From Sulfurimicrobium sp. (lineage in GTDB: Bacteria > Pseudomonadota > Gammaproteobacteria > Burkholderiales > Sulfuricellaceae): a DNA stretch of 64,000 nucleotides. The stretch spans positions 186,001 through 250,000 of the forward strand of contig JAUSBJ010000035.1 in NCBI GenBank assembly GCA_030652035.1, in the 5' to 3' direction. A model generated the notes under the pieces. The model searched no databases, was not told where the DNA came from, and saw only the letters and a list, made by a program, of their open reading frames with translations. Position numbers and translations under genes: made by a program. Shown here in pieces: positions 35,744 through 45,013 of this stretch. Every line of letters starts with the position of its first letter. Within the stretch, counting starts at the first letter, position 1.

Positions 35744-36823
35744 ATGATTGCAGATCGCATTCGTCAAGCACGATTGGCGGCAGGTCTGACCCTGGGTGCT
35801 TTGGGTGAACAGGTCGGCGTTTCGCACACCGCCATCCAGAAGTACGAGAAGGGCCTTCTGACTCCATCGTCTTCCCAACTGCTCAAGCTGGCTCGTGCCT
35901 GCGGCATCCGTACCGAGTACTTTTTCCGTAATCACACGGTTGAACTGCTGCAACCAGAGTTCCGGAAGCTCTCGACCTTCGGCAAGACGGCACAGGATGC
36001 GCTGAAGATCAAAGTCGTCGAACTGGTGGAAAAGCGTGTTGAGCTACTCGGCGCATTTCCCGAGTCTCCCCTCTTGGCATTCGCTCCTCCGGCTGAATTG
36101 CCAGAGCACGTGGAGTCGCTGGATGCGATCGAGGCGTTCTCTGACCGGGTGCGTAACGCATGGCAGTTGGGAATGAACCCAATTGCCGATCTCACCGATA
36201 CCCTTGAAGGGGTGGGATTGCTGGTCATCGTGGTCGATGAAGAAAATCCAGGCTTTTCCGGATTGACTGCAACAGCTCGCACCGAGGACGGACGGGAATA
36301 TCCGGTGGTAGCGGTTTCCAAGCGCTGGCCTGGGGATCGGCAGCGGTTTACGCTAGCTCACGAACTCGGGCACCTAATGCTGGAGGGGCGCCTGGCCGAC
36401 GGCATCAACGAAGAGAAAGCCTGCGACCGATTCGCGGGCGCTTTCCTGGCACCTCGTGTCGCGGTAACCCAACTACTGGGGCAGCAACGTCATGCCCTGG
36501 AATGGCAAGAGCTTTATGTGCTCAAGCACGAGTTCGGCTTGTCGATGGCTGGCTGGCTGCAGCGCGCAAAACAATGCGGTGTGATCACCGATGCCGCGCA
36601 TCTGATGATGGTGAAGCGGTTTTCTGCCAAGGGCTGGCGCAAGGCTGAACCGGGCGATCCATTGCCGCAAGAACATCCACGACTTTTCGATCAACTGGTG
36701 TATCGCGCCTTGGCCGAGCAGTACATCTCAGAGGGCAAGGCTGCTGAACTGTTGGGCATCCCGATGATGCGCTTCCACAAAGAACGCCAGTTGGAGTCGT
36801 CGGATGCAGTTGCTCATCAGTGA
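35744..36823 (+). CDS. XRE-family regulator fused to ImmA/IrrE zinc peptidase
   Basis: The 359-residue protein has an N-terminal helix-turn-helix (MIADRIRQARLAAGLTLGALGEQVGVSHTAIQKYEKG, residues about 1-60) and a central ImmA/IrrE (COG2856) peptidase domain with HELGHLMLEG at about residue 206 and a downstream EEKACDRFAGAFLAP carrying the third ligand. Such proteins bind DNA and are cleaved or cleave a partner on stress. Its 3' end overlaps the PIN gene by 20 bases, so the pair is a toxin-antitoxin-like module. The split inverted repeat upstream is its likely operator. Confidence 0.88.
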   Translation: MIADRIRQARLAAGLTLGALGEQVGVSHTAIQKYEKGLLTPSSSQLLKLARACGIRTEYFFRNHTVELLQPEFRKLSTFGKTAQDALKIKVVELVEKRVELLGAFPESPLLAFAPPAELPEHVESLDAIEAFSDRVRNAWQLGMNPIADLTDTLEGVGLLVIVVDEENPGFSGLTATARTEDGREYPVVAVSKRWPGDRQRFTLAHELGHLMLEGRLADGINEEKACDRFAGAFLAPRVAVTQLLGQQRHALEWQELYVLKHEFGLSMAGWLQRAKQCGVITDAAHLMMVKRFSAKGWRKAEPGDPLPQEHPRLFDQLVYRALAEQYISEGKAAELLGIPMMRFHKERQLESSDAVAHQ

Positions 36824-37313
36824 TGCGAACATATTGATCGACATGGAAGCCGGAGCGTTGATGGAAACGCTCTTTCAGCTTCCTGTGCAGCTTGGCATCC
36901 CCGATCTCCTGTACTACGAAGAAATCGAGCCAGGCAGTCCCGGCCTCGAGGATCTCGGCTTGAAGATCATGGAAGTCTCGGGTGACTCTGTGAAGTATGC
37001 CCAGCAGTTACCCAGCCAGTACAACCACACGCTCCCGGCGAAGAATGGATCGAAACCCGGTCACAACGACTACCTGGCGCTCGCACTTGCGAAACAGGAA
37101 TCCTGTACGTTGCTGACCGGCGACGCCAATCTTCGAATTGTTGCCAGCAAGGAACAAGTCACGGTCATGGGCACGATTGGGCTGCTGTGCGCGATGATCG
37201 AAAACCAGCTGCTGACGGTAGACGATGCCTTCAGCGCGCTCGACAAAATGAAAGAGGGCAAGCGTCGTCTCCCGTGGCCTGAGGCCGAAAAAATACTAAA
37301 CGGGTTGCGCTGA
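36804..37313 (+). CDS. PIN-like toxin, partner of the XRE/ImmA protein
   Basis: The 169-residue protein begins MQLLISDANILIDMEAGAL with the first PIN acid; EEIEPG, GHNDYLALALAK and LLTGDANLRIVA give the other acidic positions. It is probably a metal-dependent RNase (DUF3368-like PIN). Overlap with the upstream gene implies co-expression and antagonism. Confidence 0.78.
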   Translation: MQLLISDANILIDMEAGALMETLFQLPVQLGIPDLLYYEEIEPGSPGLEDLGLKIMEVSGDSVKYAQQLPSQYNHTLPAKNGSKPGHNDYLALALAKQESCTLLTGDANLRIVASKEQVTVMGTIGLLCAMIENQLLTVDDAFSALDKMKEGKRRLPWPEAEKILNGLR

Positions 37314-37453
37314 TCACGCTGTTTCCATCGGCCGATCAAGATCGACCATCTGCTGTTGGTTGAAGATGGCTTCCTCCGCCCAGTGATTCTCCAAGCATAG
37401 CCATCCACCTGCGTTGACGGCGTTTCCATACAGTCTTTTTACCGGAGACTGGC

Positions 37454-37894
37454 ATGGAGACAAAAACCTGCAATGCATGTGGCTGCACATTCACCCCTCG
37501 GCATCAGAACCCGAATCAGAGTTACTGCGCCAATTCGGAATGCCAACGCGAGCGCCGTCGGCGCTGGCAACAGCAAAAGCGGCGAGACGATGCCGACTAC
37601 CGCGACAACGATGTTCGTGCCAGCAAGGCCTGGGCCACCGAGAATCCAGAATATTGGAAGCGGTACCGCGATGAGAATCCGACCTACGCCGAGCGCAATC
37701 GAAATCTACAGCAGCTACGGAATCAAAACCTCAGGGCTTTGGTGATTGCAAATGAGGACGTGTCACGGCCCCTCAACCAACTACCTGCCGGCCGCTACCG
37801 GATGGTGCGGATTGAGGATGGAAGTGCAAACGGAGACGCGTGGATCGTGGAGATCACCGTCCTGGCTGCCATCCCGGCTGCTGAAGACGTGTGA
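37454..37894 (+). CDS. Zinc-ribbon protein of unknown function
   Basis: The 146-residue protein starts with a Cys4-type ribbon (CNACGCTFTPRH then YCANSECQRERRRRW), followed by a highly charged helical region rich in Arg, Gln, Asp and Asn (residues about 30-100) and a beta-rich tail. DNA or RNA binding is plausible. It directly precedes the recombinase and may belong to that mobile unit. Its last third lies between two copies of a 21-base direct repeat. Confidence 0.65.
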   Translation: METKTCNACGCTFTPRHQNPNQSYCANSECQRERRRRWQQQKRRDDADYRDNDVRASKAWATENPEYWKRYRDENPTYAERNRNLQQLRNQNLRALVIANEDVSRPLNQLPAGRYRMVRIEDGSANGDAWIVEITVLAAIPAAEDV

Positions 37895-37911
37895 TTGCAA
37901 ATGAGGACGTG
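37742..37911 (+). repeat. 21-base direct repeat pair, 149 bases apart
   Basis: The same 21 bases (GTGATTGCAAATGAGG plus ACGTG) occur at 37742-37762, inside the zinc-ribbon gene, and at 37891-37911, spanning its stop codon. The intervening segment encodes the C-terminal part of the protein. Confidence 0.9.
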
Positions 37912-38075
37912 ATCGGCGGCACCGCTGCCGCCTGTTAACTTCTCGCATGTGCGTTCTCGAACCATTGAGCATCCGAATCCGACTCGACCCGTGTATGCCT
38001 TGATCAACCACTCGTCGCGAAGTGACGCCCGATGTTCGAGAAGCATCTTTTCGCATGTAAGGGAGCAACGCGGCG

Positions 38076-39644
38076 ATGCAAGAACAAGAAAACACAAGTG
38101 GCGAGGGGCAAACCCAGGCATCCCTATTCCGGGCCGCTGAATACGTGCGTATGTCCACCGAGCACCAGCAGTACTCGACCGAAAATCAGGCCGACAAGAT
38201 TCGTGAATATGCAGCCCGACGCGGCATCGAAATCATCAAGACCTACACCGATGCCGGCAAGAGTGGTCTGCGCATCGATGGCCGGCAGGCACTGCAACAG
38301 CTAATCAAGGATGTCGAAACCGGGGCGGCGGACTTCCAGATCATCCTGGTCTACGACATCAGCCGCTGGGGGCGCTTCCAAGATGCCGATGAGAGTGCTT
38401 ACTACGAGTACATCTGCCGCCGTGCCGGCATTCAGGTCGCTTACTGCGCCGAGCAATTCGAGAACGATGGCTCGCCGGTCTCGACCATCGTCAAAGGTGT
38501 TAAACGGGCAATGGCTGGCGAATACAGCCGGGAACTGTCGACCAAGGTATTCGCTGGCCAGTGTCGGTTGATCGAACTCGGCTATCGTCAGGGCGGCCCG
38601 GCCGGCTATGGCCTGCGCCGCATCCTCGTCGACCAGAACGGATCGATCAAAAGCGAACTTTCACGCGGCGAGCACAAGAGTCTGCAGACCGACCGCGTGA
38701 TCCTTATGCCCGGCCCGGACGACGAAGTACGCACTGTAAATCTGATCTACCAGTGGTTTATCGATCATGGCATATCGATATCGGACATATCCGGCCGCCT
38801 GAACGCCATGAAGGTGAAAACCGACCTGGGGCGCGAATGGACCCGCGCCACCGTCCAGGAAATCCTGACCAATGAGAAGTACATCGGCAACAACGTCTAC
38901 AACCGGATCTCCTTCAAGCTCAAGAAAACCCGGGTCGCCAACCCCAGGGAAATGTGGATCAAGAAGGAAGCTGCCTTCGAGCCCATCGTTCAACCTGACT
39001 TGTTCTACACGGCACAGGGAATTATCCGAGAAAGAAATCGGCGCTATACCGACGAGGAGTTAATCGAGCGGCTGCGTTCCCTCTACGAGAATCGTGGGCT
39101 CCTGTCAGGGTTGATCATCGACGAAACCGAAAACATGCCTTCGGCCGCTGTTTATGTGAATCGCTTTGGCAGTCTGATACGGGCCTACCAGATGGTCGGC
39201 TTTACGCCCGACCGGGACTATCACTACCTGGAGATCAATCGCCTCCTGCGCCAGGTGCATCCAGTCATCGTGGCAGAAACGGAGGCGCAAATCAGAGAAA
39301 TTGGCGGACTGGTCGTCCGCGATCCGGCGACCGATCTGCTGCGAGTCAATCAAGAGTTCAGCGTTTCAGTGGTGGTGGTTCGCTGCCACACCACCGAGGC
39401 TGGCGGTCATCGGTGGAAGGTCCGTTTCGATGCCAGCTTGCGGCCGGACATCACAGTGGCGGTGCGCCTGGACTATTCCAACCAAACTGCCCTCGATTAC
39501 TACCTCCTGCCGCAACTGGATTTCGGCCAACCACGCATCAGCTTGGCTGAACACAATGGAATCGAGTTCGAGAGTTACCGGTTCGACAGCCTGGATTTCC
39601 TCTATGGCATGGCCGAACGCATACGGGTTAGGAGAGCCGCATGA
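38076..39644 (+). CDS. Large serine recombinase
   Basis: The 522-residue protein has the resolvase catalytic domain (EYVRMSTEHQQYSTENQ with catalytic Ser about residue 27, GKSGLRIDGR, YDISRWGRF), a recombinase middle domain (GYRQGGPAGYGLRR) and a long C-terminal part. It catalyses integration, excision or transposition through a Ser-DNA intermediate. Its stop overlaps the first ParB-like gene (ATGA). I find no clear attachment site pair in the window. Confidence 0.9.
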   Translation: MQEQENTSGEGQTQASLFRAAEYVRMSTEHQQYSTENQADKIREYAARRGIEIIKTYTDAGKSGLRIDGRQALQQLIKDVETGAADFQIILVYDISRWGRFQDADESAYYEYICRRAGIQVAYCAEQFENDGSPVSTIVKGVKRAMAGEYSRELSTKVFAGQCRLIELGYRQGGPAGYGLRRILVDQNGSIKSELSRGEHKSLQTDRVILMPGPDDEVRTVNLIYQWFIDHGISISDISGRLNAMKVKTDLGREWTRATVQEILTNEKYIGNNVYNRISFKLKKTRVANPREMWIKKEAAFEPIVQPDLFYTAQGIIRERNRRYTDEELIERLRSLYENRGLLSGLIIDETENMPSAAVYVNRFGSLIRAYQMVGFTPDRDYHYLEINRLLRQVHPVIVAETEAQIREIGGLVVRDPATDLLRVNQEFSVSVVVVRCHTTEAGGHRWKVRFDASLRPDITVAVRLDYSNQTALDYYLLPQLDFGQPRISLAEHNGIEFESYRFDSLDFLYGMAERIRVRRAA

Positions 39645-40543
39645 AAAAAGAGTGCCCATCAAGCAACTTGCAAATGATCCCGATCGACAAGATCGAGGTA
39701 CTCAACTCGCGTGACCGTAATGGCAAAGTCTTCGCCGAGATCGTGGGTAACATCAAGAATATCGGTCTGAAAAAACCCATCACCGTGACACCGCGAACCG
39801 ACGCGGATGGCAATGAAAAGTTCATGCTGATTTGCGGTGAAGGCAGACTTAACGCATTCAAATCACTGGGCGAAACGACGATTCCAGCGATGGTGGTCGA
39901 AGTCAGTGATGAAGACGCTTTCATCATGAGCCTGGCTGAGAACATTGCTCGCCGCCAAGGACGTACTCTGGAACTGCTGGCAGGCATTGAAAAATTGCGC
40001 GACCAAGGTTACGACAAGAAAGCGATCGCGCTGAAAACAGGCCTCGGAGAGGACTACGTCTATGGCATTTTGCAACTACTCAAGAATGGTGAAGAGCGAC
40101 TGCTGATTGCAGTGGAACAAGGACGTATTCCACTCAACGCAGCCTTGACCATTGCCGGTGCCGGGAGCAACGACAAGGATATCCAAGCGGCTCTGCAGGA
40201 GGCGTATGAGAACGGCCAATTGCGCGGCAATCACCTGATTCAGGCTCGCAAGGTCATTGAGAAACGAAGATCTCTGGGGCGGGCCATTGCCCGAGGGATG
40301 CCTCGAAAAGTTCCCGATGTCACCTCGTCTAGCCTGGTCCGCACCTACCAAAAGGAGGTCGAACGCCAAAAGCTCATGGTCAAGAAAGCGGAATTTGCGC
40401 AGCAGCGATTGCTGTTTGTCGTGGAAGCCATGCGCCACCTCCTCGCAGACGAAAACTTTACTAATTTGCTTCGCGCTGAAGGGCTAGAAACATTGCCGAA
40501 GCACATCGCGGAACGGGTTTGGCCCGGAGGGAACGCGGCATGA
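39641..40543 (+). CDS. ParB/RepB/Spo0J-type protein 1
   Basis: The 300-residue protein begins with a ParB nuclease-like region (MIPIDKIEVLNSRDRN, GLKKPITVTPR, CGEGRLNAFKSLG), where LAENIARRQG is the conserved ParB box, followed by a helix-turn-helix (DKKAIALKTGLGEDYVYGIL). It is coupled by overlap to the recombinase upstream and to the second ParB downstream. Partition or DNA-binding function in the mobile element is likely. Confidence 0.88.
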   Translation: MKKECPSSNLQMIPIDKIEVLNSRDRNGKVFAEIVGNIKNIGLKKPITVTPRTDADGNEKFMLICGEGRLNAFKSLGETTIPAMVVEVSDEDAFIMSLAENIARRQGRTLELLAGIEKLRDQGYDKKAIALKTGLGEDYVYGILQLLKNGEERLLIAVEQGRIPLNAALTIAGAGSNDKDIQAALQEAYENGQLRGNHLIQARKVIEKRRSLGRAIARGMPRKVPDVTSSSLVRTYQKEVERQKLMVKKAEFAQQRLLFVVEAMRHLLADENFTNLLRAEGLETLPKHIAERVWPGGNAA

Positions 40544-41421
40544 CTCAAATGCACCTTGGCTTTATTCCTGAACCCATTACGGTTGTATTTGAAAAATTGC
40601 TGCCATCACGCAAACAGCCAGAAGGTCTTGCGCACTCCAAGAAATTCAAGCAGATCGTGGCATCCCTTGATGCCATCGGCCTGATTGAACCCCTGACCAT
40701 CGCCAAAGCGGACAAGGCCACCGGAATGCACTTGTTGTTGGATGGGCATATTCGAATGTTCGCGCTACAGGAATTAGGGTTCAGCAGTGCCCTGTGCCTG
40801 ATCGCCAAGGACGATGAGAGTTACACCTACAACAATCGAATCAACCGACTATCGACCATTCAGGAACATTTCATGATCCGTCGCGCAGTGGAGCGCGGCG
40901 TCACGCCAGAACGCTTGGCGAAATCGCTGGAACTGGACATCGAACATATCACCAAGAAAATCAACTTACTGGATGGCATTTGTGCGGAGGCGGTTCGGTT
41001 ACTCAAGGACAAGCATTTCTCGGCCAATCTGAGCCCAGTACTGCGCAAGATGAAACCGACCCGACAAGTAGAGTGCGTGGAACTGATGGTGGCCACCAAC
41101 AACATTACCGTTTCTTACGCCCAAGCGCTGCTGGCGGCAACACCCAGCAACATGCTGGTGAATGAAGGTGTGGCAAAGAAAGTTAAGGGCGTCACTGCCG
41201 ATCAGATGGCGAAGATGGAGCGCGAAATGGCAAATCTCGAAGGGCAGTTCAAATTGGTCGAGCAGTCCTATGGTCAGGACGTTCTCAATCTGGTGCTTGC
41301 CAAGGGTTATTTGACCAAGTTGCTGGACAACGAAGCGGTGATCCGCTTTTTATCTCAAAACCACCCCGAAATCCTGCGCGAGTTTTCCGGCATCGTACAA
41401 ACGACGTCATTGGACAAATAG
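40540..41421 (+). CDS. ParB/RepB-type protein 2
   Basis: The 293-residue protein starts at ATG 40540 with GGAGGG 8 bases upstream, overlapping the previous stop by 4 bases. It has a diverged ParB region (IVASLDAIGLIEPLTIAKAD, LLLDGHIRMFALQELG) and an HTH segment (ERLAKSLELDIEHITKKINLL), then a RepB plasmid-partition C-terminal part. The trio recombinase-ParB-ParB behaves as a unit. The DGHIR motif replaces the usual GHRR-like ParB motif. Confidence 0.83.
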   Translation: MTQMHLGFIPEPITVVFEKLLPSRKQPEGLAHSKKFKQIVASLDAIGLIEPLTIAKADKATGMHLLLDGHIRMFALQELGFSSALCLIAKDDESYTYNNRINRLSTIQEHFMIRRAVERGVTPERLAKSLELDIEHITKKINLLDGICAEAVRLLKDKHFSANLSPVLRKMKPTRQVECVELMVATNNITVSYAQALLAATPSNMLVNEGVAKKVKGVTADQMAKMEREMANLEGQFKLVEQSYGQDVLNLVLAKGYLTKLLDNEAVIRFLSQNHPEILREFSGIVQTTSLDK

Positions 41422-41683
41422 TGAATGCAATCTGACGCCGAACGCGTACTCGATCAATAACCAGCTTCAAAATCCCTCTGTGTAGAGGGTCGTAGTGCTG
41501 CCCGTGTGGGCGATAAGTGGATCTTTAACAATCTGGATGCAATAGGGCCGTCATCCCTGAAACGGATGTCCTGTATCTGCCCGTGATCGGGACGACGGCC
41601 GACAGGCTTGCCGCTGGCCTGCTCATTCGTCAATGGTGGGAACGGATGGGCGAACAGCGGCCCCCCGATTTGTGGCTCATCTA

Positions 41684-42577
41684 CTACCATTCGTTCCAAA
41701 GCTCTACCGCCGCTTCGATGAATGCATCACAGGTCGCCTGCCGCCAACATGTGTGGTACCCATCACGCAGCAGGTAATACTGCTCGTTGGCGCACACGAG
41801 GTCGGCTTTCGATGCCTCCTGCCGATACCAATTCAAGGCATTGACCACGCAGTCCTGATAGCTGGTCGTCAACTTCTCGTTCGGCACGTTGTACAGCAGG
41901 CCTTCTATGAAGTACGAAGGCGCAATGCCGGCCTTGATCAAGCCATCTTCGACCATCCGGCTGCGCATGTTCTTGAACACCCGGGCCGTAGGTTTGAGCC
42001 ACTTCGATGAGGCCTGATGCTTCGTCGTCAAGTTCGCCGAGTGCTGCTTCGGGTAGTTCGCGATTCGCTCGCCGGCAGCGTTGAAAAAGCATATGCCTTC
42101 GACGTACTCAGAGTCGCTCTCTGACCGGAACTTAAAGTAGCGCCGGAATTGCGTCGCGACAATTACGTCCGACTTGCGCCGTGAGCCGCTTGCGTCGATG
42201 GCAATCGCCTTGTCGCCGGCTTTCACGGCCGATCCGTATTGCCCCTCAAGCACTGACAGCACGTCCTGCTTGAAGTCGGCGTGGGTGTAAGTTGCGTCAC
42301 TGAACGCCTGCTTGTAGACCGACTTTTCGTCATCGGACAGAGATTCGAGGTCGCTGTGAAAGCAGTCATCGAGCCGGATGACGATGTCCACATCGCTCTC
42401 GGCGTAGATATTCGTATCGTTGCCGTACGAGCCTTGAAGGAACACCTTGAAGTTCTTGCTGGCATACGGCGTGGTGCTGGCCTCCAGGACGCTCTTTATC
42501 GTGTTGTAGGTGTTGCTCGACTGGGTGATTGATCCCTGGTGGGACCACGTTTCGAGCTGCGATTCTGAAATTGGCAT
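41684..42577 (-). CDS. CD-NTase, CBASS oligonucleotide cyclase
   Basis: The 297-residue protein has the CD-NTase active site: [24 protein letters not shown] with GS at 49-50 and Asp62/Asp64, and the third acid Asp137 in [16 protein letters not shown]. On phage infection such enzymes make a cyclic di- or trinucleotide second messenger that activates a toxic effector. It follows the patatin gene by 13 bases on the same strand, forming a two-gene type I CBASS operon without Cap2/Cap3 or HORMA/TRIP13. The product nucleotide and clade cannot be assigned by eye. Confidence 0.9.
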   Translation of the reverse strand: MPISESQLETWSHQGSITQSSNTYNTIKSVLEASTTPYASKNFKVFLQGSYGNDTNIYAESDVDIVIRLDDCFHSDLESLSDDEKSVYKQAFSDATYTHADFKQDVLSVLEGQYGSAVKAGDKAIAIDASGSRRKSDVIVATQFRRYFKFRSESDSEYVEGICFFNAAGERIANYPKQHSANLTTKHQASSKWLKPTARVFKNMRSRMVEDGLIKAGIAPSYFIEGLLYNVPNEKLTTSYQDCVVNALNWYRQEASKADLVCANEQYYLLRDGYHTCWRQATCDAFIEAAVELWNEW

Positions 42578-42590
42578 CTTCTTTCCCTGG

Positions 42591-43538
42591 CTATATCAAA
42601 TACTCGCGAAGTTGCTTCTCCCGCGATGCGAACGACTCCCGTCCTCGCTGGAACAAGATGCCCAGTTTCTCTAGGTCGTGCTCCAGCAGATCGGTCGCCA
42701 TTTCAGGCGTGACGTAGGAGTCGTTGATCCGGATGGTCAGTAAGTCAGGGAACAGAATCTGCCGCAGCTGGTCCATCGACTGCGTGTTGATCTCCAGGGT
42801 CTTCTGCAGCAACTGGACGCTGACGAGATATTTCTTCGCCAGCAACATCAGCAGGCTCGGCTTTGGGTCGGGGTAGATGCCCACGCCGACGCTCACCAGC
42901 CGGATGTCCTTGCGATCACTCCGAAGCGCCTGGACAGCATCGGCGATCGCGTACAGCGTCGGGTTGTTTGCGCAGTACCCGCCGTCTATCAGCTCAATGT
43001 CCTCGCCTATTGAGGTCCTCACGACCATTCGCTCGAAAAACGGGTAGGCCGAGCACGATGCCTTGACGGCGTCTGCGATGTTCACGCCAAAGCCCGGGAC
43101 GAACGTGCCAACTCGGCCATGCGCCTGCGCGACGCTGCCCTTGAAGATCATCGGGCGCTCGGTTAGCCACTTGGCCGTGACGATCCCTATGCCTGTCTTC
43201 ACATCACTAAACGTTGCATCGCCGAAGACCTCGCTCGCCAGCTTCTTTAGGGCCCGCGACCTAGCTGGAGCAGTCTTCTGCGACATGACGGTAGGCACGT
43301 GCTTGCGGTAAAGATCCAGGATGGAATCGACGCTGTGACCGAGCGCGATCAGTGACGCGATGATCGCGCCCGTACTGGTACCGAAAACCAGATCGAACTT
43401 CTGGTGCAGTGGGCACCCGACCATCGCCTCGATTTCCTTGAGTACGCCCAGCGTGTAAAAGCCCTTAGCGCCCCCGCCGTCTAATGTAAGGACACGCAGT
43501 AAGGCAGAAGACCCAGACTCGTCTTTCGACTCCATCAT
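42591..43538 (-). CDS. capV: Patatin-like phospholipase effector (CapV-like)
   Basis: The 315-residue protein starts at ATG 43538, with GGGAGGG 8 bases upstream; a frame from 43574 would place that site inside the gene. It has the patatin motifs DGGGAKG near residue 20 (oxyanion hole), GTSTG (nucleophile Ser) and DGGYCANNP (catalytic Asp). In CBASS, CapV binds the cyclic nucleotide and degrades membrane phospholipids, killing the infected cell. It is the first gene of the operon and divergent from the WYL regulator. Confidence 0.9.
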   Translation of the reverse strand: MMESKDESGSSALLRVLTLDGGGAKGFYTLGVLKEIEAMVGCPLHQKFDLVFGTSTGAIIASLIALGHSVDSILDLYRKHVPTVMSQKTAPARSRALKKLASEVFGDATFSDVKTGIGIVTAKWLTERPMIFKGSVAQAHGRVGTFVPGFGVNIADAVKASCSAYPFFERMVVRTSIGEDIELIDGGYCANNPTLYAIADAVQALRSDRKDIRLVSVGVGIYPDPKPSLLMLLAKKYLVSVQLLQKTLEINTQSMDQLRQILFPDLLTIRINDSYVTPEMATDLLEHDLEKLGILFQRGRESFASREKQLREYLI

Positions 43539-43779
43539 TTTCAATGCCCTCCCAGCGATGAAGAACGTACACAACGCCGACGATCGTCAGCTCAAACCTG
43601 ATCATGAAGTCGTACCACTCCGGCGTCCCCGGCTTCCTGTGTAGCTCGGTCAAATTCTGCATGGTGTCCGCACCAGCCTTCTTGTCGCGGAGGCGCTTAT
43701 TATTATCACAAAGCGACGCATACACTAACTAAAATAGTCTCGTAGACAGATTCTAGAGCAGATAATATACTTTCCGCAA

Positions 43780-43810
43780 TAACCCGTACAAGCATTCACT
43801 AACCCGAACG
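43780..43810. promoter_or_regulatory. Direct repeat TAACCCG(T/A)AC, possible WYL operator
   Basis: TAACCCGTACA at 43780 and TAACCCGAACG at 43800 are spaced by exactly 20 bases, about two helical turns, and lie 12-42 bases before the WYL start codon. An AT-rich GATAATATA just upstream could be the -10 box. The region also separates the CBASS promoter from the WYL gene. Confidence 0.45.
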
Positions 43811-43821
43811 AGCCAGCCAAG

Positions 43822-44727
43822 ATGTCGAACGAACACCTTGCAGACCTAACTCAACCACAACGCGACCGGCTCGCGTTCGTGGAGTTGCGTGTGCGCTTCA
43901 TTGGGGAGATACGCCGCCAGGACCTGGTGACGCGGTTTGGCATCCAGTCCGCCGCTGCATCAAGGGATTTGGCCCTGTACAAGGAGTTGGCCCCTGGCAA
44001 CATCGACTACGACCCCAAGGGCAAGTCTTATGTCCTTGGGGCGAACTTCCACCCGGTCTTCGACTTTCCGCCCGAGCGGGTGCTGTCTTGGCTGACCCAA
44101 GGTTTCGGCGACGGCGAGCCGATGCGGCTCAAGGCATGGGTGGCCAGCGAGAGCCCGTCACGGCTGACGCACCCGGATCTGGATGTGCTGGCGAGTGTGA
44201 CCCGGGCAATCCATCAGGAATGCCCAGTGGGCATTGAGTACCACTCCATCTCCAGTGGTCGCGCTGAGCGGGAGATCGTCCCGTTTGCGCTGATCGACAA
44301 CGGCCTGCGCTGGCACGCCCGCGCCTTCGACCGGAAGTCGCAGGAGTTCAGGGACTTCGTTATCACCCGGATTAAACGGCCGGTCCTCATGAGGGATGCA
44401 GATGTGCAGACCCATGAGCGCAGCGATCAGGACATCCAGTGGACGCGCATCGTGGAACTGGAGCTAGTGCCACACCCCGATCAGCCACGCCCAGAAATCA
44501 CCGAGATGGACTACGGAATGGATGGAGGGTCGCTGCTCATGAAGCTGCGCGCGGCAACAGCCGGCTACATCCTACGCAAGTGGAGCGTGGACTGCTCGCC
44601 TGACCATAGCCTGCGCGGCCATGAGTTCAGGCTGTGGCTGAAGGACTCACTGGCGCTCTACGGCGTCAAGAACGCAGTGTTGGCGCCGGGCTACCGTTCT
44701 CCTGACAAGAACAAGGTAGAGCCATGA
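43822..44727 (+). CDS. WYL-domain transcriptional regulator (BrxR/CapW-like)
   Basis: The 301-residue protein has an N-terminal winged helix (QRDRLAFVELRVRFIGEIRRQDLVTRFGIQSAAASRDLALYKEL), a central WYL domain (GIEYHSISSGRAEREIVPFALIDNGLRWHARAFD) and a C-terminal WCX-like region. This architecture is that of BrxR, which represses BREX operons, and CapW, which represses CBASS operons. Here it lies between both systems. The ligand pocket should sense nucleic acid or a nucleotide made during infection; that is from the family, not shown here. Confidence 0.85.
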   Translation: MSNEHLADLTQPQRDRLAFVELRVRFIGEIRRQDLVTRFGIQSAAASRDLALYKELAPGNIDYDPKGKSYVLGANFHPVFDFPPERVLSWLTQGFGDGEPMRLKAWVASESPSRLTHPDLDVLASVTRAIHQECPVGIEYHSISSGRAEREIVPFALIDNGLRWHARAFDRKSQEFRDFVITRIKRPVLMRDADVQTHERSDQDIQWTRIVELELVPHPDQPRPEITEMDYGMDGGSLLMKLRAATAGYILRKWSVDCSPDHSLRGHEFRLWLKDSLALYGVKNAVLAPGYRSPDKNKVEP

Positions 44728-44728
44728 C

Positions 44729-44968
44729 ATGACATACAACCCACAACGCGCGCTGGAGTTGCTCCGGATCGGCTCGGGACGCGCCGACGCCACCTTCCGT
44801 GAAGGCCAAGAAGATGCGATTCGCCACGTCGTCGATGGACGTGGTCGCCTGCTGGTTGTTCAGAAGACCGGTTGGGGGAAGAGTTTCGTTTACTTCATCG
44901 CGACCAAACTACTGCGCGAAGCAGTCCAGCCTCTTCGAGTGACTCATGCCGATCCGTCAACACTCTAG
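44729..44968 (+). pseudogene. Truncated RecQ-like helicase
   Basis: The 79-residue product begins ALELLRIGSGRADATFREGQEDAIRHVVDG and has a Walker A-like QKTGWGKSFVYFIATKLLRE, which is the N-terminus of RecQ-type superfamily 2 helicases. The similarity stops after LLRE; the remaining residues are unrelated and a stop follows. All downstream helicase motifs are missing. It starts 1 base after the WYL stop, so an intact WYL-helicase unit was probably cut when the BREX operon joined it. Confidence 0.75.
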
Positions 44969-45013
44969 ATGCATGCTGCGCCATCTCCAGGTCCTATCCG
45001 GAAGGAGGCGCAC

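Noticed and set aside
41485-41520. CRISPR-like stem (GCCC-GTGT-GGGC)
   Set aside because: Single occurrence, no spacer-repeat periodicity and no cas genes.
43560-43725. Small minus-strand frame upstream of capV
   Set aside because: It reads into capV in another frame and its C-terminal part is only the shadow of that gene; a leader peptide cannot be excluded but is unsupported.
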